Source: Kluyvera ascorbata_C (GTDB lineage: Bacteria > Pseudomonadota > Gammaproteobacteria > Enterobacterales > Enterobacteriaceae). Taken from it: 26,284 nucleotides of DNA. The stretch is from positions 1 through 26,284 of the forward strand of contig NZ_JBIQOI010000017.1 in the NCBI RefSeq assembly GCF_044197065.1. Direction: 5' to 3'. Positions within the stretch are counted from its first letter, which is position 1; the number at the start of each line of letters is the position of its first letter. The translations under genes and the position numbers were made by a program. The notes beneath the pieces were generated by a model. The model was not told where the DNA came from and did no database searches. It saw nothing but the letters and a program-made list of their open reading frames with translations. Shown piece after piece: positions 17,272 through 25,241 of the stretch.

Positions 17272-17664
17272 TTAGGCTACGTAGCAGATAATTTCGCCAC
17301 CAAGACCAGCCTGGCGCGCTGCACGATCAGTCATAACACCTTTAGAGGTAGAAACAACCGCGATACCCATGCCAGCCATAACTTTTGGCAGCTCGTCTTT
17401 GCGCTTATAAATACGCAGACCTGGGCGACTAACACGCTGAATGCTTTCTACAACAGCTTTACCCTGGAAATACTTAAGAGTAAGTTCCAGTTCCGGCTTG
17501 GTGTCGCCTTCAACTTTAAAATCTTCAATAAAACCTTCTTCCTTCAGCACGTTGGCAATTGCCACTTTCAGCTTGGAGGAAGGCATGGTGACCGCAGCTT
17601 TATTCGCGGCCTGACCGTTACGGATACGGGTCAGCATATCCGCGATCGGATCTTGCATGCTCAT
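17272..17664 (-). CDS. rpsH: 30S ribosomal protein S8
   Basis: S8 binds helix 21 of 16S rRNA early in assembly and, when free, represses translation of the spc operon from rplE onward by binding a mimic of that helix. The 130-residue protein starts MSMQDPIADMLTRIRNGQAA and has the C-terminal STSKGVMTDRAARQAGLGGEI typical of the RNA-binding face. The target hairpin is at the start of rplE in this window. Confidence 0.98.
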   Translation of the reverse strand: MSMQDPIADMLTRIRNGQAANKAAVTMPSSKLKVAIANVLKEEGFIEDFKVEGDTKPELELTLKYFQGKAVVESIQRVSRPGLRIYKRKDELPKVMAGMGIAVVSTSKGVMTDRAARQAGLGGEIICYVA

Positions 17665-17694
17665 CTGTCTTTACTCCCGTGATTCAATTGGTAA

Positions 17695-18000
17695 TTACCA
17701 GCTAGCCTTTTTCAAGCCTGGTACTTCACCGCGCATAGCGGCTTCACGAAGCTTGATACGGCTCAACCCGAACTTGCCCACATAGCCATGCGGACGACCA
17801 GTTTGACGGCAGCGCTTGCGCTGACGAGACGGGCTGGAATCACGCGGCAGAGACTGCAGCTTCAGAACAGCATTCCAACGATCTTCGTCGGTTGCGTTCA
17901 CATCAGAGATGATAGCTTTGAGTTCAGCGCGTTTAGCGAAGAATTTATCAGCTAAAGCTACGCGCTTTACTTCGCGTGCTTTCATTGATTGCTTAGCCAT
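17695..18000 (-). CDS. rpsN: 30S ribosomal protein S14
   Basis: S14 is a 30S head protein. The 101-residue length, and the lack of the paired CxxC zinc motif found in the 61-residue form, identify it as the long, zinc-independent (C-) type. The conserved C-terminal RQRKRCRQTGRPHGYVGKFG and EVPGLKKASW are present. It lies between rplE and rpsH, where it always occurs in the spc operon. Confidence 0.98.
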   Translation of the reverse strand: MAKQSMKAREVKRVALADKFFAKRAELKAIISDVNATDEDRWNAVLKLQSLPRDSSPSRQRKRCRQTGRPHGYVGKFGLSRIKLREAAMRGEVPGLKKASW

Positions 18001-18014
18001 TCAGTAACCCTACC

Positions 18015-18554
18015 TTACTTGCGGAACGGGAAGTCAAAGGCAGCCAGCAGAGCACGGCCTTCTTCATCAGATTTCGCAGTAGTGGTGATGGTAATATCCA
18101 AACCACGTACGCGGTCGACTTTATCGTAGTCGATTTCTGGGAAGATGATCTGCTCACGGACACCCATGCTGTAGTTACCACGACCGTCGAAAGACTTAGA
18201 GGACAAGCCACGGAAGTCACGGATACGTGGAACAGCAATAGTGATCAAGCGCTCTAAGAACTCCCACATGCGTTCGCCACGCAGAGTTACTTTACAGCCG
18301 ATCGGATAGCCCTGACGGATTTTGAAGCCTGCAACTGATTTGCGTGCTTTGGTGATCAGCGGTTTTTGACCGGAGATTGCTGTCAGGTCAGCTGCTGCGT
18401 TATCCAGCAGTTTCTTGTCAGCGATCGCTTCACCAACACCCATGTTCAGGGTGATCTTCTCGACCCGAGGGACTTGCATGACAGAATTGTAGTTAAACTC
18501 AGAAACGAGTTTAGCGACTACTTCGTCTTTGTAGTAATCATGCAGTTTCGCCAT
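18015..18554 (-). CDS. rplE: 50S ribosomal protein L5
   Basis: L5 binds 5S rRNA and forms bridge B1b with S13. The 179-residue sequence begins MAKLHDYYKDEVVAKLVSEF and contains the NMGVGEAI segment and the P-site loop region with PRIRDFRGLSSKSFDGRGNY. The start codon lies inside the S8 target hairpin, so its translation sets the level of the distal spc genes. Confidence 0.98.
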   Translation of the reverse strand: MAKLHDYYKDEVVAKLVSEFNYNSVMQVPRVEKITLNMGVGEAIADKKLLDNAAADLTAISGQKPLITKARKSVAGFKIRQGYPIGCKVTLRGERMWEFLERLITIAVPRIRDFRGLSSKSFDGRGNYSMGVREQIIFPEIDYDKVDRVRGLDITITTTAKSDEEGRALLAAFDFPFRK

Positions 18555-18562
18555 CGTACTAC
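18531..18562 (-). promoter_or_regulatory. S8 translational repressor target at rplE start
   Basis: On the minus strand GTAGTA (18562-18557), just before the rplE ATG, pairs perfectly with TACTAC (18536-18531) inside the rplE coding sequence. This closes a hairpin around GATGGCGAAACTGCATGAT. The sequence corresponds to the known E. coli S8 site in the rplX-rplE junction that imitates 16S helix 21. Base pairing is seen. Binding is inferred. Confidence 0.75.
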
Positions 18563-18568
18563 TCCAAA

Positions 18569-18883
18569 TTACTTGATAGTTTCGCTGTTAGACTTGAAGA
18601 AACGGACTTTTTTGCCGTCTTCGAATCTAAAGCCTACACGGTCAGCCTTGCCGGTAGCCGCGTTGAACAGTGCAATGTTAGAGATCTGAATAGCTGCTTC
18701 TTTCTCTACAATGCCGCCTGGTTGGTTCAGAGCCGGAACCGGCTTCTGGTGTTTCTTAACCAGGTTGATACCTTCAACGATGACCTTGCCGGAAGACAAG
18801 ACATTCTTAACTTTACCGCGTTTACCTTTATCTTTACCGGTTAACACGATAACTTCGTCATCACGACGGATTTTCGCTGCCAT
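18569..18883 (-). CDS. rplX: 50S ribosomal protein L24
   Basis: L24 is one of two initiators of 50S assembly and sits at the tunnel exit. The 104-residue protein contains the KOW motif (about 7-35, with EVIVLTGKDKGKRGKVKNV) and the loop HQKPVPALNQPGGI that reaches the tunnel rim. It lies ten bases after rplN. Confidence 0.98.
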   Translation of the reverse strand: MAAKIRRDDEVIVLTGKDKGKRGKVKNVLSSGKVIVEGINLVKKHQKPVPALNQPGGIVEKEAAIQISNIALFNAATGKADRVGFRFEDGKKVRFFKSNSETIK

Positions 18884-18893
18884 GATTCGCTCC

Positions 18894-19265
18894 TTAGAGT
18901 ACTTCTGGTGCCAGAGAGATAATTTTCATGAACTTCTCGTTACGAAGTTCACGAGTTACCGGCCCAAAAATACGCGTACCGATAGGTTGCTCGCTGTTAT
19001 TGTTTAAAATAACGCATGCATTACCATCGAAGCGAATGACAGAACCGTCCGGGCGACGAACACCCTTCTTGGTGCGCACCACTACCGCCTTCAGCACATC
19101 ACCTTTTTTGACCTTACCACGTGGAATTGCTTCCTTGATGGTGATCTTGATGATGTCGCCTACGCCTGCGTAGCGACGGTGCGAGCCACCCAGAACCTTG
19201 ATACACATTACGCGACGTGCACCGGAGTTGTCGGCGACGTTCAGCATAGTCTGTTCTTGGATCAT
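18894..19265 (-). CDS. rplN: 50S ribosomal protein L14
   Basis: L14 is on the 30S-facing side of the 50S, forms bridges B5/B8 and is the docking site of the silencing factor RsfS. The 123-residue sequence begins [18 protein letters not shown] and has the conserved [19 protein letters not shown]. It is the first gene of the spc operon, with promoter and leader upstream in the 163-base gap from rpsQ. Confidence 0.98.
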
Positions 19266-19335
19266 TTTAGTGCTCCGCTAATGTCAACTACTACTGAGAC
19301 CCGAATTCAGGTCGTTAAAAAGCCCCATATCGAGG

Positions 19336-19372
19336 GCGCGGCATTATAACACCGCTTCAACGATAAGGGTAG
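19336..19372 (-). promoter_or_regulatory. spc operon promoter
   Basis: A perfect TATAAT on the minus strand (19348-19343) is followed by GCCGCGCCC, a GC-rich discriminator. The sequence in the -35 region (TCTACCC near 19372) is a poor match to TTGACA, as in the E. coli spc promoter. Transcription would start near 19336, giving a leader of about 70 bases before rplN. Confidence 0.8.
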
Positions 19373-19406
19373 AAAAAATAAACGGCTCATCGCTGAGCCG
19401 TTTATT
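19371..19406 (-). terminator. S10 operon terminator
   Basis: AATAAACGGCTCA (19406-19394, minus strand) pairs with TGAGCCGTTTATT (19389-19377) around a four-base loop and runs into TTTTTT. It lies between the rpsQ stop and the spc promoter and separates the S10 and spc units. Confidence 0.92.
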
Positions 19407-19428
19407 CGTATCGAGAACGAGTACTGTA

Positions 19429-19683
19429 TTACAGAACCGCTTTCTCTACAACGCGAACCAGCGTCCAGGACTTAGTCTTGGACAGCGGACGGCATTCGCG
19501 GATTTCAACCACGTCGCCCATACCGCATTCGTTGTTCTCGTCATGTACGTGCAGTTTGGTCGTACGTTTGATGAATTTGCCGTATACCGGGTGTTTCACC
19601 ATACGTTCGATAGCAACAACAATGGATTTCTCCATTTTTGCGCTAACTACGCGACCTTGCAGAGTACGGATTTTATCGGTCAT
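19429..19683 (-). CDS. rpsQ: 30S ribosomal protein S17
   Basis: S17 is a primary binder of the 16S 5' domain with an OB fold. The 84-residue sequence begins MTDKIRTLQGRVVSAKMEKS and keeps the HPVYGKFIKRTTKLHVHDE loop and the ECRPLSKTKSW motif. Its ATG overlaps the rpmC stop by one base (TAATG), so the two are translationally coupled. It is the last gene of the S10 operon. Confidence 0.98.
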   Translation of the reverse strand: MTDKIRTLQGRVVSAKMEKSIVVAIERMVKHPVYGKFIKRTTKLHVHDENNECGMGDVVEIRECRPLSKTKSWTLVRVVEKAVL

Positions 19684-19874
19684 TACGCACCCGCCTTCTG
19701 AGTCAGTAAAGTCTTAACGCGTGCAACATCACGACGTACCTGCTTCAGCAGGTGAGTCTGTTGCAGCTGGCCACTTGCAGCCTGCATGCGCAGGTTGAAC
19801 TGCTCACGCAGCAGGTTCAGCAGCTCAGCGTTCAGCTCTTCAACGCTTTTTTCACGCAGCTCTTTTGCTTTCAT
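19683..19874 (-). CDS. rpmC: 50S ribosomal protein L29
   Basis: L29 is a small two-helix hairpin protein beside L23 at the tunnel exit, near the docking site of trigger factor and SRP. The 63-residue protein reads MKAKELREKSVEELNAELLN at the start and carries the conserved REQFNLRMQ and QVRRDVARVKTLL. Both ends overlap neighbouring genes by one base as TAATG. Confidence 0.98.
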   Translation of the reverse strand: MKAKELREKSVEELNAELLNLLREQFNLRMQAASGQLQQTHLLKQVRRDVARVKTLLTQKAGA

Positions 19875-20284
19875 TACATCACCGTCTTAGTTACAAAGGT
19901 GGTTTTGATCGGCAGTTTCGCTGCAGCGAGGCCGAATGCTTCACGGGCCAGCTCTTCCGGAACACCGTCCATTTCATACAGGACTTTACCCGGCTGGATC
20001 AAGGCAACCCAATACTCCACGTTACCTTTACCTTTACCCATACGCACTGCCAGCGGTTTCTCGGTGATCGGTTTGTCCGGGAATACACGGATCCAGATCT
20101 TACCTTGACGCTTAACTGCACGGGTCATTGCACGACGTGCTGCTTCGATCTGACGTGCAGTCAGACGACCACGGCCAACAGCTTTCAGGCCGAAGCTGCC
20201 GAAGCTAACATCCGTACCCTGCGCCAGACCGCGGTTACGGCCTTTGTGCACTTTACGGAATTTTGTACGCTTTGGTTGTAACAT
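19874..20284 (-). CDS. rplP: 50S ribosomal protein L16
   Basis: L16 organises the A-site tRNA corridor and is needed for peptidyl transfer. The 136-residue protein begins MLQPKRTKFRKVHKGRNRGL and contains GKGKGNVEYWVALIQPGKVLYE. The arginine equivalent to E. coli Arg81, hydroxylated by RoxA/YcfD, would be in VRMGKGKG. The stop codon overlaps the rpmC start by one base. Confidence 0.98.
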   Translation of the reverse strand: MLQPKRTKFRKVHKGRNRGLAQGTDVSFGSFGLKAVGRGRLTARQIEAARRAMTRAVKRQGKIWIRVFPDKPITEKPLAVRMGKGKGNVEYWVALIQPGKVLYEMDGVPEELAREAFGLAAAKLPIKTTFVTKTVM

Positions 20285-20296
20285 CAGCGACGCTCC

Positions 20297-20995
20297 TTAT
20301 TTACGGCCTTTACGCTGCTGCTTTTTAGGTTGAGCAGCCGGTTCCGGTTGTTCAACAGCAGCCATACCACCCAGGATCTCACCTTTGAAGATCCATACCT
20401 TAACGCCGATTACACCATAAGTGGTGTGCGCTTCAGAGGTGTTGTAGTCGATGTCAGCACGCAGAGTGTGCAGAGGTACGCGACCTTCGCGGTACCATTC
20501 GGTACGTGCGATTTCCGCGCCGCCCAGACGGCCGCTAACTTCAACTTTGATACCTTTAGCGCCCAGACGCATTGCGTTCTGTACAGCACGCTTCATAGCA
20601 CGACGGAACATAACGCGACGTTCCAGCTGAGAAGTGATGCTGTCAGCAACCAGTTTTGCGTCCAGTTCAGGCTTGCGCACTTCGGCGATATTGATCTGGG
20701 CAGGAACGCCAGCAATATCAGCTACAACTTTGCGCAGTTTTTCTACGTCTTCGCCTTTCTTACCGATAACGATGCCCGGGCGAGCGGTGTGAATGGTCAC
20801 ACGGATGCTCTTAGCCGGACGCTCGATAACGATACGAGATACGGACGCCTTAGCCAGTTCCTTAGTCAGGTACTGACGTACTTTAAAATCGCTGTCCAGG
20901 TTGTCAGCGAATTCTTTGGTGTTCGCAAACCAAGTAGAGTTCCATGGTTTTACAATACCCAGGCGAATACCATTAGGATGTACTTTCTGACCCAT
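20297..20995 (-). CDS. rpsC: 30S ribosomal protein S3
   Basis: S3 lines the mRNA entry channel and contributes to its helicase activity with S4 and S5. The 232-residue protein has a type II KH domain (about 39-107) with the GKKGEDVEKLRK loop, a C-terminal S3 domain with RADIDYNTSEAHTTYGVIGVKVW, and a Lys/Arg/Gln-rich tail (QPKKQQRKGRK), one residue shorter than in E. coli. It lies 17 bases after rplV. Confidence 0.98.
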   Translation of the reverse strand: MGQKVHPNGIRLGIVKPWNSTWFANTKEFADNLDSDFKVRQYLTKELAKASVSRIVIERPAKSIRVTIHTARPGIVIGKKGEDVEKLRKVVADIAGVPAQINIAEVRKPELDAKLVADSITSQLERRVMFRRAMKRAVQNAMRLGAKGIKVEVSGRLGGAEIARTEWYREGRVPLHTLRADIDYNTSEAHTTYGVIGVKVWIFKGEILGGMAAVEQPEPAAQPKKQQRKGRK

Positions 20996-21012
20996 TGCTA
21001 GTCTCCAGAGTC

Positions 21013-21345
21013 TCAGCGATCGGACACAACCACAGTGATGTGGCTGGTGCGCTTCAGGATGCGATCTGCACGACCTTTAGCACGCGGCATAATGCGCTTC
21101 ATGCTTGGGCCTTCGTCTACGAAAATTTTCGTAACTTTCAGATCATCAATGTCAGCGCCATCGTTGTGTTCAGCGTTAGCAATGGCAGATTCCAGAACTT
21201 TCTTGACCAGTACAGCCGCTTTCTTATTGGTGTAGGTCAGAATTTCCAGCGCCTGCGACACTTTCTTACCGCGAATCAGGTCAGCAACAAGGCGAACCTT
21301 CTGAGCAGAAGAACGAGCATGGCGATGTTGAGCTAAAGTTTCCAT
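21013..21345 (-). CDS. rplV: 50S ribosomal protein L22
   Basis: L22 lines the exit tunnel through its extended beta-hairpin. That hairpin lies at about 80-98 (DEGPSMKRIMPRAKGRADRI), where deletions give macrolide resistance in E. coli. The MKR segment is intact. The 110-residue length is normal. It lies 14 bases after rpsS. Confidence 0.98.
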   Translation of the reverse strand: METLAQHRHARSSAQKVRLVADLIRGKKVSQALEILTYTNKKAAVLVKKVLESAIANAEHNDGADIDDLKVTKIFVDEGPSMKRIMPRAKGRADRILKRTSHITVVVSDR

Positions 21346-21359
21346 CTCTTCCTCCTACC

Positions 21360-21641
<282 letters not shown>

Positions 21642-21654
21642 TTATCCTCTAAAA

Positions 21655-22476
21655 TTATTTGCTACGGCGACGTACGATGAATTTATCAGTACGCTTGTTG
21701 CTGCGGGTCTTCTTACCTTTGGTCTGGAGGCCCCACGGGGATACCGGGTGCTTACCAAAGTTACGACCTTCACCACCACCATGTGGGTGGTCGACTGGGT
21801 TCATCGCAGTACCGCGAACGGTAGGACGAACACCACGCCAGCGTGCAGCACCTGCTTTACCCAGAACGCGCAGCATATGCTCAGCATTGCCAACTTCGCC
21901 CAGGGTCGCACGGCATTCTGCTTCGACTTTACGCATTTCACCAGAACGCAGACGCAGGGTGACATAAGCACCATCGCGAGCAACGATCTGAACGTAAGTA
22001 CCAGCGGAACGTGCCAGCTGACCGCCTTTACCTGGTTTCATTTCTACGTTATGAACGGTAGAACCAACCGGGATATTGCGCATCGGCAGGGTGTTACCTG
22101 CTTTGATTGCAGCATCAACGCCAGACTGAATCTGGTCGCCAGCTTTCAGGCCTTTAGGGGCCAGGATGTAACGACGTTCGCCGTCTTTGTACAGAACCAG
22201 CGCGATGTTCGCGGAGCGGTTCGGATCGTACTCAAGACGTTCAACAATTGCCGGGATACCATCTTTGTTGCGTTTGAAGTCAACAATACGGTAAGCCTGC
22301 TTGTGACCACCACCGATGTGACGAGTGGTGATGCGGCCATTGTTGTTACGACCACCGGATTTGCTGTTTTTTTCAACCAGCGGAGCAAAAGGTTTGCCCT
22401 TGTGCAGCTCTGGGTTGACCACTTTAACGACGTGGCGACGACCCGGAGATGTCGGTTTACATTTAACAACTGCCAT
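21655..22476 (-). CDS. rplB: 50S ribosomal protein L2
   Basis: L2 is one of the most conserved ribosomal proteins and is needed for subunit joining and peptidyl transferase. The 273-residue protein has an OB fold, an SH3-like barrel and a C-terminal extension. The motif MNPVDHPHGGGEGR (about 224-237) contains the histidine equivalent to the functionally important His229. The basic tail ends TDKFIVRRRSK. Confidence 0.98.
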   Translation of the reverse strand: MAVVKCKPTSPGRRHVVKVVNPELHKGKPFAPLVEKNSKSGGRNNNGRITTRHIGGGHKQAYRIVDFKRNKDGIPAIVERLEYDPNRSANIALVLYKDGERRYILAPKGLKAGDQIQSGVDAAIKAGNTLPMRNIPVGSTVHNVEMKPGKGGQLARSAGTYVQIVARDGAYVTLRLRSGEMRKVEAECRATLGEVGNAEHMLRVLGKAGAARWRGVRPTVRGTAMNPVDHPHGGGEGRNFGKHPVSPWGLQTKGKKTRSNKRTDKFIVRRRSK

Positions 22477-22493
22477 TGTATTACTCCTCCGAC

Positions 22494-22796
22494 TTACTCA
22501 GCGCCGCCGACGAAGTCCAGATTCTGGCCTTCCTTCAGGGTGACGTAAGCTTTTTTCCAGTCGCTACGACGACCGATACGCTGTCCGTGACGTTTAACTT
22601 TCCCTTTAACTACCAGGGTGTTAACGACTTCGACTTCGACTTCAAACAGTTTCTGCACAGCAGCTTTGATTTCTGCTTTGGTCGCGTCTTTGGCAACTTT
22701 GAGAACGATGGTATTGCTTTTTTCCATCGCAGCAGACGCTTTTTCAGAAACGTGCGGTGCACGCAGCACCTTCAGCAGACGTTCTTCACGAATCAT
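22494..22796 (-). CDS. rplW: 50S ribosomal protein L23
   Basis: L23 at the tunnel exit is the main docking site for trigger factor and SRP. The 100-residue protein starts MIREERLLKVLRAPHVSEKA, which includes the surface Glu near position 18 used for docking. The internal loop GQRIGRRSDWKKAYVTL reaches toward the tunnel. Its ATG overlaps the rplD stop as ATGA. Confidence 0.98.
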   Translation of the reverse strand: MIREERLLKVLRAPHVSEKASAAMEKSNTIVLKVAKDATKAEIKAAVQKLFEVEVEVVNTLVVKGKVKRHGQRIGRRSDWKKAYVTLKEGQNLDFVGGAE

Positions 22797-23398
22797 GCCA
22801 GCATCTCCTCAACTTGCTTAACAGCATCAGCAGTCATTACGACTTTGTCGAAGGCGATCAGGCTAACCGGGTCGATACCAGTTACATCGCGTACGTCAAC
22901 CTTGTGCAGGTTGCGCGCAGCCAGGAACAGGTTCTCGTCCAGCTCACCGGTGATGATCAGCACATCTTCCAGAGCCATGTCTTTCAGTTTCTGTGCCAGC
23001 AGCTTAGTTTTAGGCGCTTCTACAGAGAATGATTCGACAACGATCAGACGATCCTGACGTACCAGTTCGGACAGGATGCTTTTCAGCGCGCCGCGGTACA
23101 TCTTTTTGTTAACTTTTTGACTGTGGTCCTGTGGACGAGCAGCGAAGGTAACGCCACCTGAACGCCAGATCGGGCTCTTGATAGAACCTGAACGCGCACG
23201 GCCGGTACCTTTCTGGCGCCATGGCTTTTTGCCTGAACCAGTTACTTCAGCACGAGTCTTCTGAGCACGAGTACCCTGACGAGCACCAGCTGCATAAGCA
23301 ACAACAACCTGGTGAACCAGCGCTTCGTTGAAATCACGACCGAAGGTAGTTTCGGAAACAGTCAGCGCGCTCTGCGCGTCTTTCAATACTAATTCCAT
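22793..23398 (-). CDS. rplD: 50S ribosomal protein L4
   Basis: L4 is an early assembly protein, and when free it represses its own operon by two routes, transcription termination in the S10 leader and translation block. The 201-residue protein has a globular domain and the tunnel-lining loop (about 45-95, with GSGKKPWRQKGTGRARSGS). In that loop the lysine equivalent to Lys63 is unchanged, so there is no macrolide-resistance mutation. The stop overlaps rplW. Confidence 0.98.
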   Translation of the reverse strand: MELVLKDAQSALTVSETTFGRDFNEALVHQVVVAYAAGARQGTRAQKTRAEVTGSGKKPWRQKGTGRARSGSIKSPIWRSGGVTFAARPQDHSQKVNKKMYRGALKSILSELVRQDRLIVVESFSVEAPKTKLLAQKLKDMALEDVLIITGELDENLFLAARNLHKVDVRDVTGIDPVSLIAFDKVVMTADAVKQVEEMLA

Positions 23399-23408
23399 TG
23401 CTATCCCC

Positions 23409-24038
23409 TTACGCCTTCACAGCTGGTTTAACGATCAGGTCGCAACCGGTCGCACCCGGAACACCACCTTTAACCAGCAGCAGGTTGCGCTCAGCGTCAA
23501 CACGTACTACGTCCAGGCTCTGAACAGTGACACGTTCGTTGCCCAGCTGACCTGCCATTTTCTTGCCTTTGAACACTTTGCCCGGAGTCTGGTTCTGACC
23601 GATAGAACCCGGAACGCGGTGAGACAAGGAGTTACCGTGAGTAGCGTCCTGGGTACGGAAGTTCCAGCGCTTAACGGTACCAGCGAAACCTTTACCTTTA
23701 GAGGTACCGGTTACGTCAACTTTTTTAACGTCAGCAAACAGTTCAACGCTAATGTCCTGACCAACGGTGTATTCTTCACCATCTGCCAGACGGAACTCCC
23801 ACAGGCCGCGGCCAGCTTCTACGCCAGCTTTAGCGAAGTGACCAGCTTCCGGCTTGGTTACACGGTTAGCTTTTTTAGCACCAGTGGTAACCTGAACAGC
23901 GCGATAGCCATCGTTAGCCAGATCTTTGATCTGAGTAACGCGGTTTGCTTCAACTTCGATAACGGTTACTGGGATAGATACGCCATCTTCAGTGAAGATG
24001 CGGGTCATACCCACTTTTTTACCGACTAAACCAATCAT
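23409..24038 (-). CDS. rplC: 50S ribosomal protein L3
   Basis: L3 initiates 50S assembly with L24, and its long loop reaches the peptidyl transferase centre. The 209-residue sequence begins MIGLVGKKVGMTRIFTEDGV and has the loop SIGQNQTPGKVFKGKKMAG at about 146-164. The glutamine methylated by PrmB in E. coli lies in that loop. It lies 32 bases after rpsJ. Confidence 0.98.
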   Translation of the reverse strand: MIGLVGKKVGMTRIFTEDGVSIPVTVIEVEANRVTQIKDLANDGYRAVQVTTGAKKANRVTKPEAGHFAKAGVEAGRGLWEFRLADGEEYTVGQDISVELFADVKKVDVTGTSKGKGFAGTVKRWNFRTQDATHGNSLSHRVPGSIGQNQTPGKVFKGKKMAGQLGNERVTVQSLDVVRVDAERNLLLVKGGVPGATGCDLIVKPAVKA

Positions 24039-24070
24039 TGTATCAACCTCTCAATCGCTCGATGACCTGA

Positions 24071-24382
24071 TTAACCCAGGCTGATCTGCACGTCTACACC
24101 GGCAGCCAGGTCCAGACGCATCAGAGCATCAACGGTTTTTTCAGTTGGCTCAACGATGTCAACCAGACGCTTGTGAGTACGAATCTCGTACTGATCACGC
24201 GCGTCTTTGTTGACGTGCGGGGAGATCAGAACGGTGAAACGCTCTTTGCGGGTCGGCAGCGGGATCGGACCACGGACTTGCGCACCAGTGCGCTTAGCAG
24301 TCTCGACGATTTCCGCGGTTGATTGATCGATCAGACGATGATCAAACGCTTTCAGGCGGATACGGATTCTTTGGTTCTGCAT
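24071..24382 (-). CDS. rpsJ: 30S ribosomal protein S10 (NusE)
   Basis: S10 is a 30S head protein and, as NusE with NusB, part of the rRNA and lambda antitermination complex. It also links NusG to the ribosome. The 103-residue sequence has the protruding loop with [12 protein letters not shown]. Val57 and the neighbouring residues, where tetracycline and tigecycline resistance changes occur, are wild type. It is the first gene of the S10 operon, after the L4-responsive leader. Confidence 0.98.
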
Positions 24383-24552
24383 GAGACCAGAGCTCCAATT
24401 ATTTTATAGACGAAATAGTTACTCCTCAAACCCATTACGATTGATGGGAGAGTGTAACCGTTCTTACAGAGTTCCCCAATTGGGAACATTGTCTGGTATC
24501 GCTTTCGCAGTACCGGTGGCTCATATCGAACCGCTGTCAATATTAGACAAGC
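24383..24552 (-). promoter_or_regulatory. S10 operon leader with L4 attenuator
   Basis: The leader of about 170 bases from the predicted start to rpsJ matches the length of the E. coli S10 leader. Two hairpins stand out in transcription order. One is GTTCCC/GGGAAC (24487-24471). The other is a longer stem with GTTAC (24458-24454) pairing GTAAC (24422-24418) and an inner CCCAT/ATGGG (24448-24431), followed by U-rich TATTTCGTCT. By position these correspond to the HD and HE hairpins through which L4 and NusA cause termination. GAGGAGT in the second hairpin and GGAGCT before the ATG also offer sites for translational control. Confidence 0.85.
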
Positions 24553-24558
24553 CCGCGC

Positions 24559-24586
24559 ATTATACACAAATACCCATGCGATGCAA
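24559..24586 (-). promoter_or_regulatory. S10 operon promoter
   Basis: On the minus strand TTGCAT (24586-24581), 16 bases, then a perfect TATAAT (24564-24559) are followed by GCGCGGGC, a GC-rich discriminator of the kind found in promoters under stringent control. Transcription would start near 24552. Confidence 0.85.
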
Positions 24587-24589
24587 CTC

Positions 24590-24761
24590 GTGTTTATAAA
24601 TTAATCACTGCATCTTGCGCTGCCGCTCCCAACCGAGCGTGTAAGAATGCAATCTGGCGAGGTTATCTGGATAGTGCTTCGCGAATGCAGCAAATGCCTT
24701 TTGCTCGTCTTCTCTTCCCTGCGCACACTACCTCTTCATTCCCTCCAACGGTGCTGACAAC
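24590..24761. other. Intergenic stretch without recognised feature
   Basis: This divergent gap lies between the S10 promoter and the prepilin peptidase gene. I see no coding frame with a start codon, no tRNA and no strong promoter for the rightward gene. The frame that leads into the peptidase is open back to a TAG near 24691, but contains no ATG, GTG or TTG before 24762. Confidence 0.5.
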
Positions 24762-25241
24762 ATGGCTTTACCCGCCCTCCCCTTCTTTCTTACCTATCTA
24801 CTGCTAAACGTCTCGCTTTGCTGGCATGACGTACGCAGCGGCCTGCTGCCTAATCGGTTGACCTGTCCTTTGCTATGGTCGGGGCTGCTTTTCCAGCTCT
24901 GTCTGAACCCCGCAGAGGACGTAGTGAATGCCCTGTGGGGCGCTCTTGCTGGTTACGCTTTTATGGCTCTTTTGTATTGGGTATACAGAGGAATTCGCAA
25001 GCGCGAAGGGTTAGGGTATGGCGATGTTAAGTACCTGGCGGCACTCGGGGCATGGCACGGTTGGCATCAGTTGCCGGGATTACTTCTAGTGGCAAGTGCT
25101 ATGGCCAGCGTCTACATTGTCAGCGTAGCCTGCTATCGTCACTCTTTGGCAGATATAAAAAACCCGCTGCCGTTTGGTCCATTTCTGGGGGCCGCGGGTT
25201 TCACGATGGCGGGCATGTCGGCGTTTAGCCTTCAACCTTAA
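24762..25241 (+). CDS. hopD: Short type IV prepilin peptidase (A24 family)
   Basis: The 159-residue membrane protein carries both aspartates of the aspartic prepilin peptidase family: Asp23 in HDVRSGLLPNRLT and Asp88 in GYGDVKYLA. About four or five hydrophobic segments follow a TM at 5-20. It lacks the N-terminal methyltransferase domain and its cysteine pairs found in full GspO/PilD (about 225 residues or more). It resembles the short HopD annotated at this locus in Salmonella. No pseudopilin or secretion genes lie nearby, so substrates, if any, are encoded elsewhere. The Shine-Dalgarno is not evident. Its last 17 bases overlap bfr on the other strand. Confidence 0.85.
   Translation: MALPALPFFLTYLLLNVSLCWHDVRSGLLPNRLTCPLLWSGLLFQLCLNPAEDVVNALWGALAGYAFMALLYWVYRGIRKREGLGYGDVKYLAALGAWHGWHQLPGLLLVASAMASVYIVSVACYRHSLADIKNPLPFGPFLGAAGFTMAGMSAFSLQP

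Noticed and set aside
20330..21001. A 223-codon open frame on the plus strand
   Set aside because: It mirrors rpsC, and its composition and lack of motifs indicate a shadow of codon bias.
23328..24029. A 233-codon open frame on the plus strand
   Set aside because: It is the mirror frame of rplC and the start of rplD, with no recognisable domain and no ribosome-binding site of note.
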